A DNA stretch of 64,000 nucleotides from NCBI GenBank assembly GCA_030655315.1, contig JAURVT010000045.1:1-64000 (forward strand), in the 5' to 3' direction. Positions 18,938 to 27,520 of this stretch are shown here, piece after piece. The first letter of the stretch is position 1. Each line of letters begins with the position of its first letter. Below the pieces are notes generated by a model, which saw only the letters and a program-made list of their open reading frames with translations, was not told the DNA's origin and ran no database searches. The position numbers and the translations under genes were made by a program. This stretch comes from Nocardioidaceae bacterium. Lineage in GTDB: Bacteria > Actinomycetota > Actinomycetes > Propionibacteriales > Nocardioidaceae.

Positions 18938-20503
18938 CTACAACCGCGCCCCCGTCCCCGGCCCGAGGGGGATGTCGAAGCCGTAGAAGATGGTGAGCAC
19001 GAGGACCCAGGACACCCAGAACGGGACGACGAAGGGCAGCATCCGGGCGAAGATCGTGCCGAGGCCGGCGTCGGGCTCGTACCGGCGGAGCATGGTCAGC
19101 AGCACGATCATGTACGGGTTGAGCGGGGTGATGACCTGGGTGGCGGAGTCGCCGACGCGGAAGGCGGCCTGGACGAACGCCGGCTCGAAGCCGAGGATCG
19201 CGAACAGCGGCACGAACACCGACGCCATCAGGGTCCACATCGCCGAGCCCGAGATGATGAACAGGTTGAGCAGCGAGGCGAGCAGGATGAAGCACAGGAT
19301 CGCCACGAACCCCGTCAGGCCCACCTTCTGCAGGGCCTCGGCGCCCGCGACGGCCAGCCACGACCCGACGCCGGACCAGTTGAACAGCGCGGTGAACTGG
19401 CCGAGGACGAAGGCCAGCACGATGAAGCCGGCCATGTCGCGGACGGTGGCGGCGAGCGAGCGGGGGACGTCCGCACTGCTCGTCCAGGTGCCCGAGACGA
19501 AGCCGTAGACCAGCCCGGGGATCGCGAACAGCACGAAGACGATGAACACGATCGAGTCGAGCAGCGGCGACTCGGGGATGAACGACCCGCCCTCACCGCG
19601 CCAGGGCGATCCGCCCGGCAGCACCGCCGCCACCACCACGGCTCCCACGAGGAGCATCGTGAGGCCGGCCCAACGCAGGGCGCGGCGCTCGGCGCCGGAG
19701 AGGTGGGCCGCGCCGGCGGCGTCCATCGGGTGCTCCTCCTCGTCCTTGGAGGCCCGCCGCTCGGTGGGCACGCCGAGCCGGTTCAGCCGCGGCTCGAGCA
19801 CGCGGTCGATGACGAACCCGGCCACGACGCTGAGCACGATCGCCGACACCACGTTGAAGAAGTAGTTCGACACCGCGTTGACGGGAGTGCCCGGATCGGG
19901 GAGGGACTGCGTGACGGTCGTGGTGATGCCGGCGAAGAGCGCGTCCAGGCTGGTGACGAACATCGACGTCGAGTAGCCCGCGCCGACGGCGCCGAACCCG
20001 CCGAGCAGGCCCGCCACGGGGTGCCGCCCGGCGGCGGCGAAGACCATCGCGGCCAGCGGCGGGATCACCACGAAGGCCGAGTCGGACATGATCGAGCCGC
20101 TGATGCCGACGAAGCCCACCGCGTAGGGCAGCGCCCAGCGCGGGGCCGACCCGAAGGCGCGACGGATCGCGGCGGCCAGCAGGCCCGAGCGCTCGGCGAT
20201 GCCGACGCCGAGCAGGATCGACAGCACCGTGCCGAGCGGCGGGAACTCGATGAAGTTGGGCACCAGGTTGGTGCTCAGCCACACCATCCCCTCGCCGGTG
20301 AACAGGCCGCGCACCTGCGTCGACTCGTCCGCACCGGGGATCTGCACCGTGACGTCGCCGAGCGCCATGGCGGTCGAGACCACCGCGACGATGGTGAACA
20401 GGATGCTGAAGAGCACGAACGGCTCGGGCAGCTTGTTGCCGGCACGCTCGATGCCGCCGAGCAGCCGGTCGACCCGCGTGGTCGGGGGCGTCTGCGCGCT
20501 CAC
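18938..20503 (-). CDS. AbgT-family transporter (p-aminobenzoyl-glutamate type)
   Basis: A 521-residue inner-membrane carrier with about 11-13 hydrophobic segments. Family hallmarks are an N-terminal RVDRLLGGIERAGNKLPEPF, GISGSIMSDSAFVVIPPLAAM, GYSTSMFVTSLDALFAGIT and, near the end, RVGDSATQVITPLNPYMIVL. AbgT proteins import p-aminobenzoyl-glutamate or, in the related MtrF group, export sulfonamides. The GTG start forms a GTGA overlap with the upstream M20 hydrolase gene, so they are coupled; that pairing supports p-aminobenzoyl-glutamate or a similar acyl-glutamate as substrate, an inference. The 3' end abuts the triplicated repeat block. Confidence 0.9.
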   Translation of the reverse strand: MSAQTPPTTRVDRLLGGIERAGNKLPEPFVLFSILFTIVAVVSTAMALGDVTVQIPGADESTQVRGLFTGEGMVWLSTNLVPNFIEFPPLGTVLSILLGVGIAERSGLLAAAIRRAFGSAPRWALPYAVGFVGISGSIMSDSAFVVIPPLAAMVFAAAGRHPVAGLLGGFGAVGAGYSTSMFVTSLDALFAGITTTVTQSLPDPGTPVNAVSNYFFNVVSAIVLSVVAGFVIDRVLEPRLNRLGVPTERRASKDEEEHPMDAAGAAHLSGAERRALRWAGLTMLLVGAVVVAAVLPGGSPWRGEGGSFIPESPLLDSIVFIVFVLFAIPGLVYGFVSGTWTSSADVPRSLAATVRDMAGFIVLAFVLGQFTALFNWSGVGSWLAVAGAEALQKVGLTGFVAILCFILLASLLNLFIISGSAMWTLMASVFVPLFAILGFEPAFVQAAFRVGDSATQVITPLNPYMIVLLTMLRRYEPDAGLGTIFARMLPFVVPFWVSWVLVLTIFYGFDIPLGPGTGARL

Positions 20504-21825
20504 GGCGCGACCTCCGCGAAGTAGGCCGGGACGTCGACCGCGCCCCCGGAGGCCTCGAACTCGTCGTGGACGGCGCTCCGCAGCGGCTCGTCGGCCAGGT
20601 AGTCCAGCGCGGTCCGCGCCAGGCCGGACGCCGCGTCGAGCACGGCCCGGTCGCCGGCGGGCGAGACGGCGGCGTCGGCGAACTCGCGCGTGTGCAGGGA
20701 CGTCGACGGCGGGCTCACGGCGATCATCGGGTGCAGCGCCGGCACCCGGAACGAGACGTTGCCGAAGTCCGTCGACGCGGCCAGCAGGTCGGGGACGACG
20801 CCCGGCGGCAGCACCGTCCGTCCGCGGGCGGCCTGGTGCCCGGTCCAGCGGGCGGCGAGCGCGGCGTTGGCCCGGATGGGGAGGGTGGCGGGCAGCTCGT
20901 CCCAGACCACCTCGACGCCGCAGCCGGTCATCAGGGCCGCGCCCTGTGCGATCGCGTCGAGCCGGGCGCTCAGCGTGCGCAGCGTCTCGGGGTACTTGGA
21001 GCGGACGTAGAACAGGAGCTCGCCGTGGTCGGGGATGACGTTCGGGCGCTGCCCGCCGTCCACGACGACGCTGTGGATGCGGTCCGACGACGGCATCTGC
21101 TGCCGGAACAGGCCGACGCCCTGGTAGGCGAGCGAGACCGCGTCGAGCGCGTTGCGTCCCATGTAGGGCTGCGCCGACGCGTGCGACGTCAGCCCGTGGA
21201 AGTGCACGCTCGCGAGACGTCGTCCGAGGAAGACGTGGTCGGCGACGTCGTACCCGAACGGATGCACCATCAGGGCGGCGTCGAGGTCGTCGAGGACGCC
21301 GGCGCGGGCGAGGATCTCCTTGCCCGCGCCGCCCTCCTCGGCCGGGGTGCCGAGCCAGACCACCCGCCCGGGCAGGTCGTCGCCGAGCGCGGCGAGCGCG
21401 AGGAACGCGCCGACGCCGGCGGCCGCGATCACGTTGTGCCCGCACCCGTGGCCGATCTCGGGCAGCGCGTCGTACTCGCTCATCAGCCCGATCGTCGGCC
21501 CGCCGGACCCCACCTCGGCGCGCAGCGCGGTCGCCAGACCACCCACGCCCCGCTCGACGGCGATGCCGCGCGCCTCGAGCACGGCCGCGACCGCCTCGGC
21601 GCTGCGGTGCTCCTCGAAGGCCACCTCGGGGTGCGAGAACAGGTCCTGCGAGAGGGCCACGAGAGCCGGCGCGGACCGCTCCACGTCGGCGTCGAGCCGG
21701 TCCAGCAGCGCGGCCTCGGCGCCGGAGTGCACCGACGCGACGGGCACCGCGGCCGCGGCGCGGGCGAGGGTCTCGGCGGCGACGCGGTCGGCGAAGTCGG
21801 TCGGCACGGGCTGGGGCTGGCTCAC
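20500..21825 (-). CDS. M20-family amidohydrolase (AbgB-like)
   Basis: A 441-residue metallopeptidase/amidohydrolase. Visible are LFSHPEVAFEEHRSAEAV, the metal-site motif GHGCGHNVIAAAGVGAF, the catalytic Glu region LGTPAEEGGAGKEIL, and the dimerisation-domain VHFHGLTSHASAQPYMGRN. These are typical of the M20D group that includes p-aminobenzoyl-glutamate hydrolase subunits and N-acyl-amino-acid hydrolases. I chose GTG 21825 because AGGAGG precedes it at the right distance; the longer frame has no support. It is followed by and overlaps the AbgT gene. There is only one hydrolase gene here, whereas E. coli has an abgA-abgB pair. Confidence 0.9.
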   Translation of the reverse strand: MSQPQPVPTDFADRVAAETLARAAAAVPVASVHSGAEAALLDRLDADVERSAPALVALSQDLFSHPEVAFEEHRSAEAVAAVLEARGIAVERGVGGLATALRAEVGSGGPTIGLMSEYDALPEIGHGCGHNVIAAAGVGAFLALAALGDDLPGRVVWLGTPAEEGGAGKEILARAGVLDDLDAALMVHPFGYDVADHVFLGRRLASVHFHGLTSHASAQPYMGRNALDAVSLAYQGVGLFRQQMPSSDRIHSVVVDGGQRPNVIPDHGELLFYVRSKYPETLRTLSARLDAIAQGAALMTGCGVEVVWDELPATLPIRANAALAARWTGHQAARGRTVLPPGVVPDLLAASTDFGNVSFRVPALHPMIAVSPPSTSLHTREFADAAVSPAGDRAVLDAASGLARTALDYLADEPLRSAVHDEFEASGGAVDVPAYFAEVAP

Positions 21826-21919
21826 ACGGTCCTCCTGCTCGGGGTGTACGACCCGGACAGTCTCCCCGCGGTCCGGTGGTCCCAAACGGCCCGTCCACCG
21901 ACTGGTCCGGTCGTCGTCC

Positions 21920-21925
21920 TAGGCT
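21920..21925 (+). promoter_or_regulatory. Leaderless -10 box (TAGGCT)
   Basis: TAGGCT ends six bases before the GTG start of the molybdoenzyme gene, supporting that start and a leaderless transcript. Confidence 0.55.
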
Positions 21926-21931
21926 CGCGCG

Positions 21932-24229
21932 GTGACGACCGAGCAGCGATTCCCGCACCTGTCCCACTGGGGCGCCTTCGACGCCGTGCGCGGGACCGAC
22001 GGATCCCTGCGCATCGAGGCGGCGCCCGACGACCCCGAGCCCGCCTCGATCCTGGCCAACGTCCCGGCCAGCCTCGACGAGCGGACGCGCGTCCTGCACC
22101 CGCACGTGCGCCGCGGGTGGTGGGAGGACGGTCCGGGACCCGACGAGCGCCGCGGCGACGACGAGTGGCTGCAGGTGTCGTGGGACGACGTGCTCGACCG
22201 GCTCGCCACCGAGATCGAGCGGGTGCGCACCGAGCACGGCAACGAGGCGATCTTCGGCGGGTCGTACGGCTGGGCGAGCGCGGGTCGCTTCCACCACGCG
22301 CAGAGCCAGGTGCACCGCTTCCTCAACGCGATCGGCGGGTACACGCGCTCGGTCCACACCTACAGCCACGGCGCCGCCGAGGTGCTGCTGCCCCGCGTGG
22401 TCGGTGGCCTCGAGCCCCTGGCGACCCCCACCGCCTGGCCGGTGCTGGTGGACCACACCGAGCTGTTCGTCTGCGTCGGCGGGCTCCCGGCCAAGAACAT
22501 GCAGGTCGGCTCGGGCGGCGTCGACCGCCACCTGGTGGGCGGGCACCTCGCCGAGGCGCACGCCCGGGGCGCCGAGCTGGTGCTCGTCAGCCCGCTGCGC
22601 GACGACCTCGCCGACGCCCTCGACGCGCAGTGGGTGGCGCCGTGGCCCGGCAGCGACACCGCCCTGCTCCTCGCGCTGTGCCACACCGTCCTCGCCGAGG
22701 GGCTCGGCGACCCGACGTTCGTCCGGACGCACTGCGTCGGCGGCGACGAGCTCGCCGCCTACCTCGCGGGCGAGGCGGACGGCGTCGTCAAGGACGCCGC
22801 GTGGGCGTCGGGCCTGTGCGGCGTGGACGCCGACGAGATCGTGGCGCTCGCGCGCCGGATGGGCACGCGGCGCACGATGCTCACGCTCAGCTGGTCGATC
22901 CAGCGCGCGGAGCGCGGCGAGCAGGCCCTGTGGGCCGGCATCGCGCTCGCCGCGCTGCTCGGGCAGATCGGGCTGCCGGGCGGCGGCTTCGGCCACGGCT
23001 ACGGCGCGACCGCCAACATCGGCAACGCCGAGGTGCCCGGGGGCATCCCGCGCTTCGGCCAGGGCCAGAACCCGATCGACTCGTTCATCCCCGTGGCGCG
23101 CATCTCGGACCTCCTGCTGCACCCGGGCGACCCCTACGACTTCGACGGCCAGCGGCTCACCTTCCCCGACACACGCCTCGTCTACTGGGCCGGCGGCAAC
23201 CCGTTCCACCACCACCAGGACCTCGCGCGGCTGCGACGCGCCTTCACCAGGCCCGACACCGTGGTGGTGCACGAGCCGTTCTGGACCGCGACGGCGCGAC
23301 ACGCCGACGTCGTCCTGCCCGTGACGTCGACGCTCGAGCGCGACGACCTCGGCGGCTCCAAGGTGAGCGGCACCCTGGTCGCGATGCGGCAGGCGTCCGA
23401 GCCGCTGGGGGAGTCGCGCGACGACTACGCGATCCTCACGGCCCTCGCCGAGCGGCTGGGCGCGGCCGAGACCTTCACCGAGGGGCGCACCGCGGACGAG
23501 TGGCTGCGCCACCTCTACGAGTCGTGGCGCGCCCGCCTGCCCGAGGACGAGCGTCCGGCCGAGGACTACGAGGCGTTCACCGAGGCCGGCCGGGTGCCGC
23601 TGCGGGGAGCCGACCCCGGGCACGTGATGTACGCGGAGTTCCGCGCCGACCCCGAGCGCCACCCGCTGGCCACGCCGAGCGGACGGATCGAGCTGGCGTC
23701 GTCCACGATCGCGGCGTTCGGCTACGACGACTGCCCCGGTCACCCGTCGTGGCTGGTGCCCCACGTCCTGTCGACGCCGCCGGGGGAGGGCGACCACCCG
23801 CTGCTGCTGGTGGCGAACAACCCGCGCTCGCGCCTGCACAGCCAGCTGGACCACGGCGCGACGAGCCAGGGCTCCAAGGTGGCCGGACGCGAGCCGGTGC
23901 GCATGCACCCGGACGACGCGGCCGCGCGCGGTCTCGCCGACGGCGACGTGGTGCGGGTCGAGAGCGCGGTGGGCAGCGTGCTGGCCGGGCTCGTGGTCAG
24001 CGACGTGCTGCGGGCCGGGGTGGTCCAGCTGTCGACGGGCGCCTGGTTCGACCCGTCCCGCCCCGACCTGGCCACCTGCGTGCACGGCAACCCCAACGCG
24101 CTGACCGCCGACCGGCCGACCTCGCGGCTGGCCCAGGCCTGCACCGGACAGCACGCACGCGTCGAGGTGCGACGGTTCGACGGCGACGTGCCGGCCGTCG
24201 GCGCGCACGTGGCGCCGACGGCCGGGTAG
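21932..24229 (+). CDS. Molybdopterin-dependent oxidoreductase, BisC/TorA-like
   Basis: A 765-residue member of the DMSO-reductase superfamily lacking an N-terminal [4Fe-4S] domain, like biotin sulfoxide reductase. GSYGWASAGRFHHAQSQ contains the likely molybdenum-ligand Ser (S116). Other blocks are QVSWDDVLDRLATEIERV, GGFGHGYGATANIG and, near the C-terminus, LSTGAWFDP and VHGNPNALT (bis-MGD contacts). No Tat signal is present, so it should be cytoplasmic, again as BisC. No redox partner or Mo-cofactor gene is adjacent. Methionine or biotin sulfoxide reduction is the best guess from family; the substrate is unproven. Confidence 0.9.
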   Translation: MTTEQRFPHLSHWGAFDAVRGTDGSLRIEAAPDDPEPASILANVPASLDERTRVLHPHVRRGWWEDGPGPDERRGDDEWLQVSWDDVLDRLATEIERVRTEHGNEAIFGGSYGWASAGRFHHAQSQVHRFLNAIGGYTRSVHTYSHGAAEVLLPRVVGGLEPLATPTAWPVLVDHTELFVCVGGLPAKNMQVGSGGVDRHLVGGHLAEAHARGAELVLVSPLRDDLADALDAQWVAPWPGSDTALLLALCHTVLAEGLGDPTFVRTHCVGGDELAAYLAGEADGVVKDAAWASGLCGVDADEIVALARRMGTRRTMLTLSWSIQRAERGEQALWAGIALAALLGQIGLPGGGFGHGYGATANIGNAEVPGGIPRFGQGQNPIDSFIPVARISDLLLHPGDPYDFDGQRLTFPDTRLVYWAGGNPFHHHQDLARLRRAFTRPDTVVVHEPFWTATARHADVVLPVTSTLERDDLGGSKVSGTLVAMRQASEPLGESRDDYAILTALAERLGAAETFTEGRTADEWLRHLYESWRARLPEDERPAEDYEAFTEAGRVPLRGADPGHVMYAEFRADPERHPLATPSGRIELASSTIAAFGYDDCPGHPSWLVPHVLSTPPGEGDHPLLLVANNPRSRLHSQLDHGATSQGSKVAGREPVRMHPDDAAARGLADGDVVRVESAVGSVLAGLVVSDVLRAGVVQLSTGAWFDPSRPDLATCVHGNPNALTADRPTSRLAQACTGQHARVEVRRFDGDVPAVGAHVAPTAG

Positions 24230-24232
24230 GGC

Positions 24233-25483
24233 TCAGCGACGCGTCTGCTCGAGCGCGTCGTCGTCCTCGGGGATCACGTCGGACGGGTCGTCGTGCTCGG
24301 CGGCCGGGTGGCCGTCCTCGTCCAGGCCCGCGTCGGCCTTGGTCATCGCGTCGTGCGCGGTGGACAGCACGCCGACCGCGACGAGCACCGCGACCGCGGC
24401 GATCGCGAAGGGCACGTGGACGTTGAAGCCCTCGGCCAGCTTGCCCGCGGCGAACGGTGCGAGGCCGCCGCCGACGAACCGGACGAAGCCGTAGGCGGCC
24501 GAGGCCACCGGCCGCTCGACCGGCGACACGAGCATGACCGCCTGGGTGGTGAGCGTGTTGTTGATCCCGATGAAGACGCCCGCGACGACCACCGTGGTGA
24601 CGAGCACCCACAGCACGTCGGTGAACACGGCCATCACGGCGAGGTCGACCGCGAACAGCGTGAGGGCGAGGTAGAGGCCGCGCGCGGTGCCGACCTTGCC
24701 CTGCAGGTACGGGGCGCCGGCGACCGAGAAGATCGCGACGAGCAGGCCCCACCCGAAGAACACGAACCCGAGCTGGATGGCCGACAGGCCCATCGGGAAT
24801 GGCGCGTAGCCGAGCATGGTGAAGAAGCCCCAGTTGTAGAGCAGGGCGGTGATGCTGAGCGTCGCGAGACCGCGGTGGCGCAGCGCCTTGAGCGGCGCGC
24901 TGAGCGGTGTGTGGTGGTCCGGGCGCGGGGTGTCGGGCAGCAGCAGCACGGTGGCGACCAGGGCGAGGGCCATCAGCACGGCGACGCCGATGAACGGGCC
25001 GCGCCAGCTGATGCTGCCGAGCGTGCCGCCGAGCAGCGGGCCGACGGCGATGCCGAGGCCGAGCGCGGCCTCGTACAGCACGATCGCGCCGGCGAACCCG
25101 CCGGTGGACGACGCGACGATCACCGCGAGCGAGGTCGCGATGAACAGCGCGTTGCCGAGGCCCCAGCCGGCGCGGAAGCCGACGATCTGCCCGACCGACC
25201 CGGACAGGCCGGCGAGCGCGGAGAAGACGACGATGATGGCCAGACCGGTGATCAGGGTCTTCTTCGCGCCGATGCGGCTCGAGACCCAGTTGGTGCCCAG
25301 CATGGCGACGGCCGTGACGAGCAGGTAGCTGGTGAACAGGAGCGTCACCTGGCTGGGCGTCGCGTCGAGCTCGGACGACAGCGCGGGCAGGATCGGGTCG
25401 ACGAGACCGATGCCCATGAACGAGATGACGCACGCGAACGCGACGGCGTAGACGGCCTTGGGCTGGCCGAGGATGCCCTTCAT
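24233..25483 (-). CDS. MFS transporter, MarR-linked
   Basis: A 416-residue permease with 12 hydrophobic helices. VYAVAFACVISFMGIGLVDPILP at the N-terminus, GTNWVSSRIGAKKTLITG in the 2-3 loop and LYEAALGLGIAVGPLLGGTLG in helix 5 are typical of DHA1-type drug antiporters. The C-terminal 45 residues are acidic and hydrophilic. The ATG overlaps the stop of the MarR gene (ATGA), so regulator and transporter form one operon; such MarR-MFS pairs usually confer inducible efflux of aromatic or phenolic compounds. The 3' ends of this gene and the molybdoenzyme gene are three bases apart. Confidence 0.9.
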   Translation of the reverse strand: MKGILGQPKAVYAVAFACVISFMGIGLVDPILPALSSELDATPSQVTLLFTSYLLVTAVAMLGTNWVSSRIGAKKTLITGLAIIVVFSALAGLSGSVGQIVGFRAGWGLGNALFIATSLAVIVASSTGGFAGAIVLYEAALGLGIAVGPLLGGTLGSISWRGPFIGVAVLMALALVATVLLLPDTPRPDHHTPLSAPLKALRHRGLATLSITALLYNWGFFTMLGYAPFPMGLSAIQLGFVFFGWGLLVAIFSVAGAPYLQGKVGTARGLYLALTLFAVDLAVMAVFTDVLWVLVTTVVVAGVFIGINNTLTTQAVMLVSPVERPVASAAYGFVRFVGGGLAPFAAGKLAEGFNVHVPFAIAAVAVLVAVGVLSTAHDAMTKADAGLDEDGHPAAEHDDPSDVIPEDDDALEQTRR

Positions 25484-25950
25484 GCGGACTCCTTGCGGTG
25501 GTGGGTGGATCGGGTGGTCGTGACCATCGGCTGCACCTCGTAGGCGAGCTCGGTGAGGCGCCGCAGGGCCGGCAGCGCCTGCTGCAGGGCCTGCTGCTCG
25601 TCGGCGTCGAGCCGGTCGACCAGGCGCGCGACGGCGTCGGCATAGGCGAGCCGGCGCTCGGCGACGAGCGCGCGGCCGGCGTCGGTGAGCCCGACGAGGA
25701 CGCTGCGCCCGTCGGCGGGGTCGGCGTCGCGTCGCACGTGTCCGGACGCCTGCAGCCGCTGCACCAGCCCGGTCATCGCCGGCTGGCTCACCGCCTCGCG
25801 CTCGGCGAGGTCGGTGACGCGGCTCGGGCCCAGCGCGTCGAGCGTCGCGAGCGTGTAGGCCGCGGTCCGGCTCAGCGACGAGCCGATGTCGATCCGACGT
25901 CCCACGCTCAGCAGCGCGTCGAGCACCTGCGCGGTATCTGGTTGAGTCAC
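25480..25950 (-). CDS. MarR-family transcriptional regulator
   Basis: A 156-residue winged-helix protein. AAYTLATLDALGPSRVTDLAERE and SQPAMTGLVQRLQASGHVRRDADPADGRSVLVGLTDAGRAL cover the recognition helix and wing, including the DxRxxxxxLT signature near residues 79-90. It starts with GTG 2-10 bases from an AT-rich inverted repeat. It is co-transcribed with the MFS gene and most likely represses its own promoter until a ligand binds. No ligand can be read from the sequence. Confidence 0.93.
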   Translation of the reverse strand: MTQPDTAQVLDALLSVGRRIDIGSSLSRTAAYTLATLDALGPSRVTDLAEREAVSQPAMTGLVQRLQASGHVRRDADPADGRSVLVGLTDAGRALVAERRLAYADAVARLVDRLDADEQQALQQALPALRRLTELAYEVQPMVTTTRSTHHRKESA

Positions 25951-25951
25951 A

Positions 25952-25982
25952 CAACTAGATATATCACGGTGTTATGTAGTTG
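25952..25982. promoter_or_regulatory. AT-rich inverted repeat, likely MarR operator/promoter
   Basis: CAACTA (25952-25957) and TAGTTG (25977-25982) are perfect inverted half-sites 19 bases apart, enclosing GATATATC. The element sits immediately before the MarR start and contains the only plausible -10 sequence (TATATC on the minus strand), so a regulator bound here would block transcription. Confidence 0.55.
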
Positions 25983-26016
25983 GCGCCGTGACCCCGGGGA
26001 CACCCATCCGCGAGGG

Positions 26017-26901
26017 TCAGCGGTGCAGCCAGGCGTCCAGGGCTGACGGCAGGGCGGCCGCGGAGCGGGCGCGGTAGCGGACGAGCTCGTCGGCGGTGAG
26101 CACCTCGGACCCGGCGCCGGACGTGCCCCGACGGAAGAACGCCCGCTGGTCCAGCAGCACGCCGGACGGGTCGGGCGCCGTCTCGCCGGCCCGTGACCGC
26201 ATCGCGTCGAACGAGGCCGCGTCGACCAGGGCGGGCCACGCCGAGGGCTCCACCTCGATGCCCAGCCGCTCGGCGAGCCGTCGCATCTCGCCCTCGCGGT
26301 CGGCCAGGAGGTCGGCGTAGTGGACGAGAACGGTGTCGGCGTCGTCGCGACGCGCCCATGCGACCCGGGCGTGGTGGAGGAAGCCGTCCAGCGAGTCCAT
26401 CGCCGCTCGCGGGTCACGGACCTCCTCGGCCCACCCGGCGAGCCAGTCGTGGAGTGGCGGCCGTGGTCGGGGCTCGCGGACCGGCGACGTGTCTCCCGTC
26501 AGCTCGCGCATCCGGGCCCGGTCGAGGTTGCCGCCCTGGTGGTACAGCGACACGGCGGCGTCGAGCGGGTGGCGGCACACCACGACGGAGGTGGCCCGCG
26601 GGTCGCGCGGAAGGCCGTCCAGCGGCGTGTGCGTCTTGACGACGCGTCGTCCGGGCTGCGCCTCGAGGCGCGCCACCACCTCGTCCACCGGCTCGACCAG
26701 CCAGTCCACCCACGGCGACAGGGTCGCGAGCGGTGCCGGCAGGTCGGGCGTCCCGTGCAGCAGGCTGGCGACCACCTGCTGCACCCAGGTGGTGCCGCTC
26801 TTGGAGCGCGTGCTGACGACCACGTCGCCCTCGCGGAAGACGAACCGAGCCCAGCGCGCGCTGTCCTCGTCGGACGAGGTGTACCTCACCGTCGCGACCA
26901 C
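26017..26901 (-). CDS. PAPS-dependent sulfotransferase domain protein
   Basis: A 294-residue soluble protein. STRSKSGTTWVQQVVASLL near the N-terminus is the 5'-phosphosulfate-binding loop, VVVCRHPLDAAVSLYHQGGN is the 3'-phosphate-binding motif, and KTHTPLDGLP fits between them as in cytosolic-type sulfotransferases. The family transfers sulfate from PAPS to hydroxyl or amine groups. GTG 26901 is supported by TATGGT exactly six bases upstream. It stands alone; no adjacent gene suggests the acceptor. A shorter start at the GTG four codons on is possible. Confidence 0.88.
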   Translation of the reverse strand: MVATVRYTSSDEDSARWARFVFREGDVVVSTRSKSGTTWVQQVVASLLHGTPDLPAPLATLSPWVDWLVEPVDEVVARLEAQPGRRVVKTHTPLDGLPRDPRATSVVVCRHPLDAAVSLYHQGGNLDRARMRELTGDTSPVREPRPRPPLHDWLAGWAEEVRDPRAAMDSLDGFLHHARVAWARRDDADTVLVHYADLLADREGEMRRLAERLGIEVEPSAWPALVDAASFDAMRSRAGETAPDPSGVLLDQRAFFRRGTSGAGSEVLTADELVRYRARSAAALPSALDAWLHR

Positions 26902-26907
26902 GGACCG

Positions 26908-26913
26908 ACCATA
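26908..26913 (-). promoter_or_regulatory. Leaderless -10 box (TATGGT)
   Basis: TATGGT on the minus strand ends six bases before the GTG of the sulfotransferase gene. Confidence 0.5.
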
Positions 26914-26974
26914 GGGCCGTCGGCGATGATGGGTCCATGGACCTCGGCCGTCACGACCTCCGCGGAGCCCCCCG

Positions 26975-27520
26975 ATGATCCAGTGGGCGCCGCCGCTGCT
27001 GTTCGTCGTGGTCGGGCTGGTGATGCACGTGCTCGCGGCGCTCGGCACCAGGCGCGCGCAGCGTCCCGGGCACACCGACGGCTGGGACGCGGCGCGGCGC
27101 GAGCACCAGGCGAGCGCGATGCGGTCCAACGTGCCCGACCTGGCGATCGGCGTCGTCGGCGCGGCCCTGGGCGTCGCGGCCGGCGTCGCGTTCGTGGGCG
27201 GGTCGGGCCCGTGGTGGCTCTCGGCCGCGGCGTCCGTCGTGTTCGTGGCGCTGGTGCCCCGGACGGCGAGGTTCCGACGCGCGATGCTCGCCTCGCTGGG
27301 CGACCCGCGGGCCGTGGGACGTCCCGACCCGGCGCGCACGCGACGCACCGTCGTCTGGCTCGGTGCCGCCGCCGTCGCCTACGTGCTGGCGCGGGTCGCG
27401 CAGGCCACGACGTCGGGGAGCGTCACGACCGTGGTCGGCGGGGTGCTCGTCGTCGTCGCCTTCGGGGCGCTGCTGACGGCCGCGTGGTCGGCCGTCCGGA
27501 CGCCGCGCGGACCCGCCTAG
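26975..27520 (+). CDS. Hypothetical multi-pass membrane protein
   Basis: A 181-residue protein of unknown function. Hydrophobic segments are seen at about residues 5-22, 55-77, 80-94, 127-142 and 150-170, so it probably crosses the membrane four or five times; a basic loop (about 96-125) lies between the third and fourth. A weak GCGGAG ribosome site precedes the ATG. The stop codon overlaps the 3' end of the convergent aldo/keto reductase gene by four bases. I do not recognise a family. Confidence 0.7.
   Translation: MIQWAPPLLFVVVGLVMHVLAALGTRRAQRPGHTDGWDAARREHQASAMRSNVPDLAIGVVGAALGVAAGVAFVGGSGPWWLSAAASVVFVALVPRTARFRRAMLASLGDPRAVGRPDPARTRRTVVWLGAAAVAYVLARVAQATTSGSVTTVVGGVLVVVAFGALLTAAWSAVRTPRGPA

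Noticed and set aside
21825-21885. Extended N-terminus of the M20 hydrolase
   Set aside because: The extra 20 codons have no homology-like pattern, while a strong AGGAGG sits just before the GTG at 21825.
18938-24208. A 1,756-codon minus-strand open frame running through AbgT and onward across the M20 and BisC-like genes
   Set aside because: Only the 3' 521 codons encode a recognisable protein (AbgT). The rest lies out of frame with the M20 gene and antisense to the molybdoenzyme, with no domain pattern; it is a GC-skew shadow.
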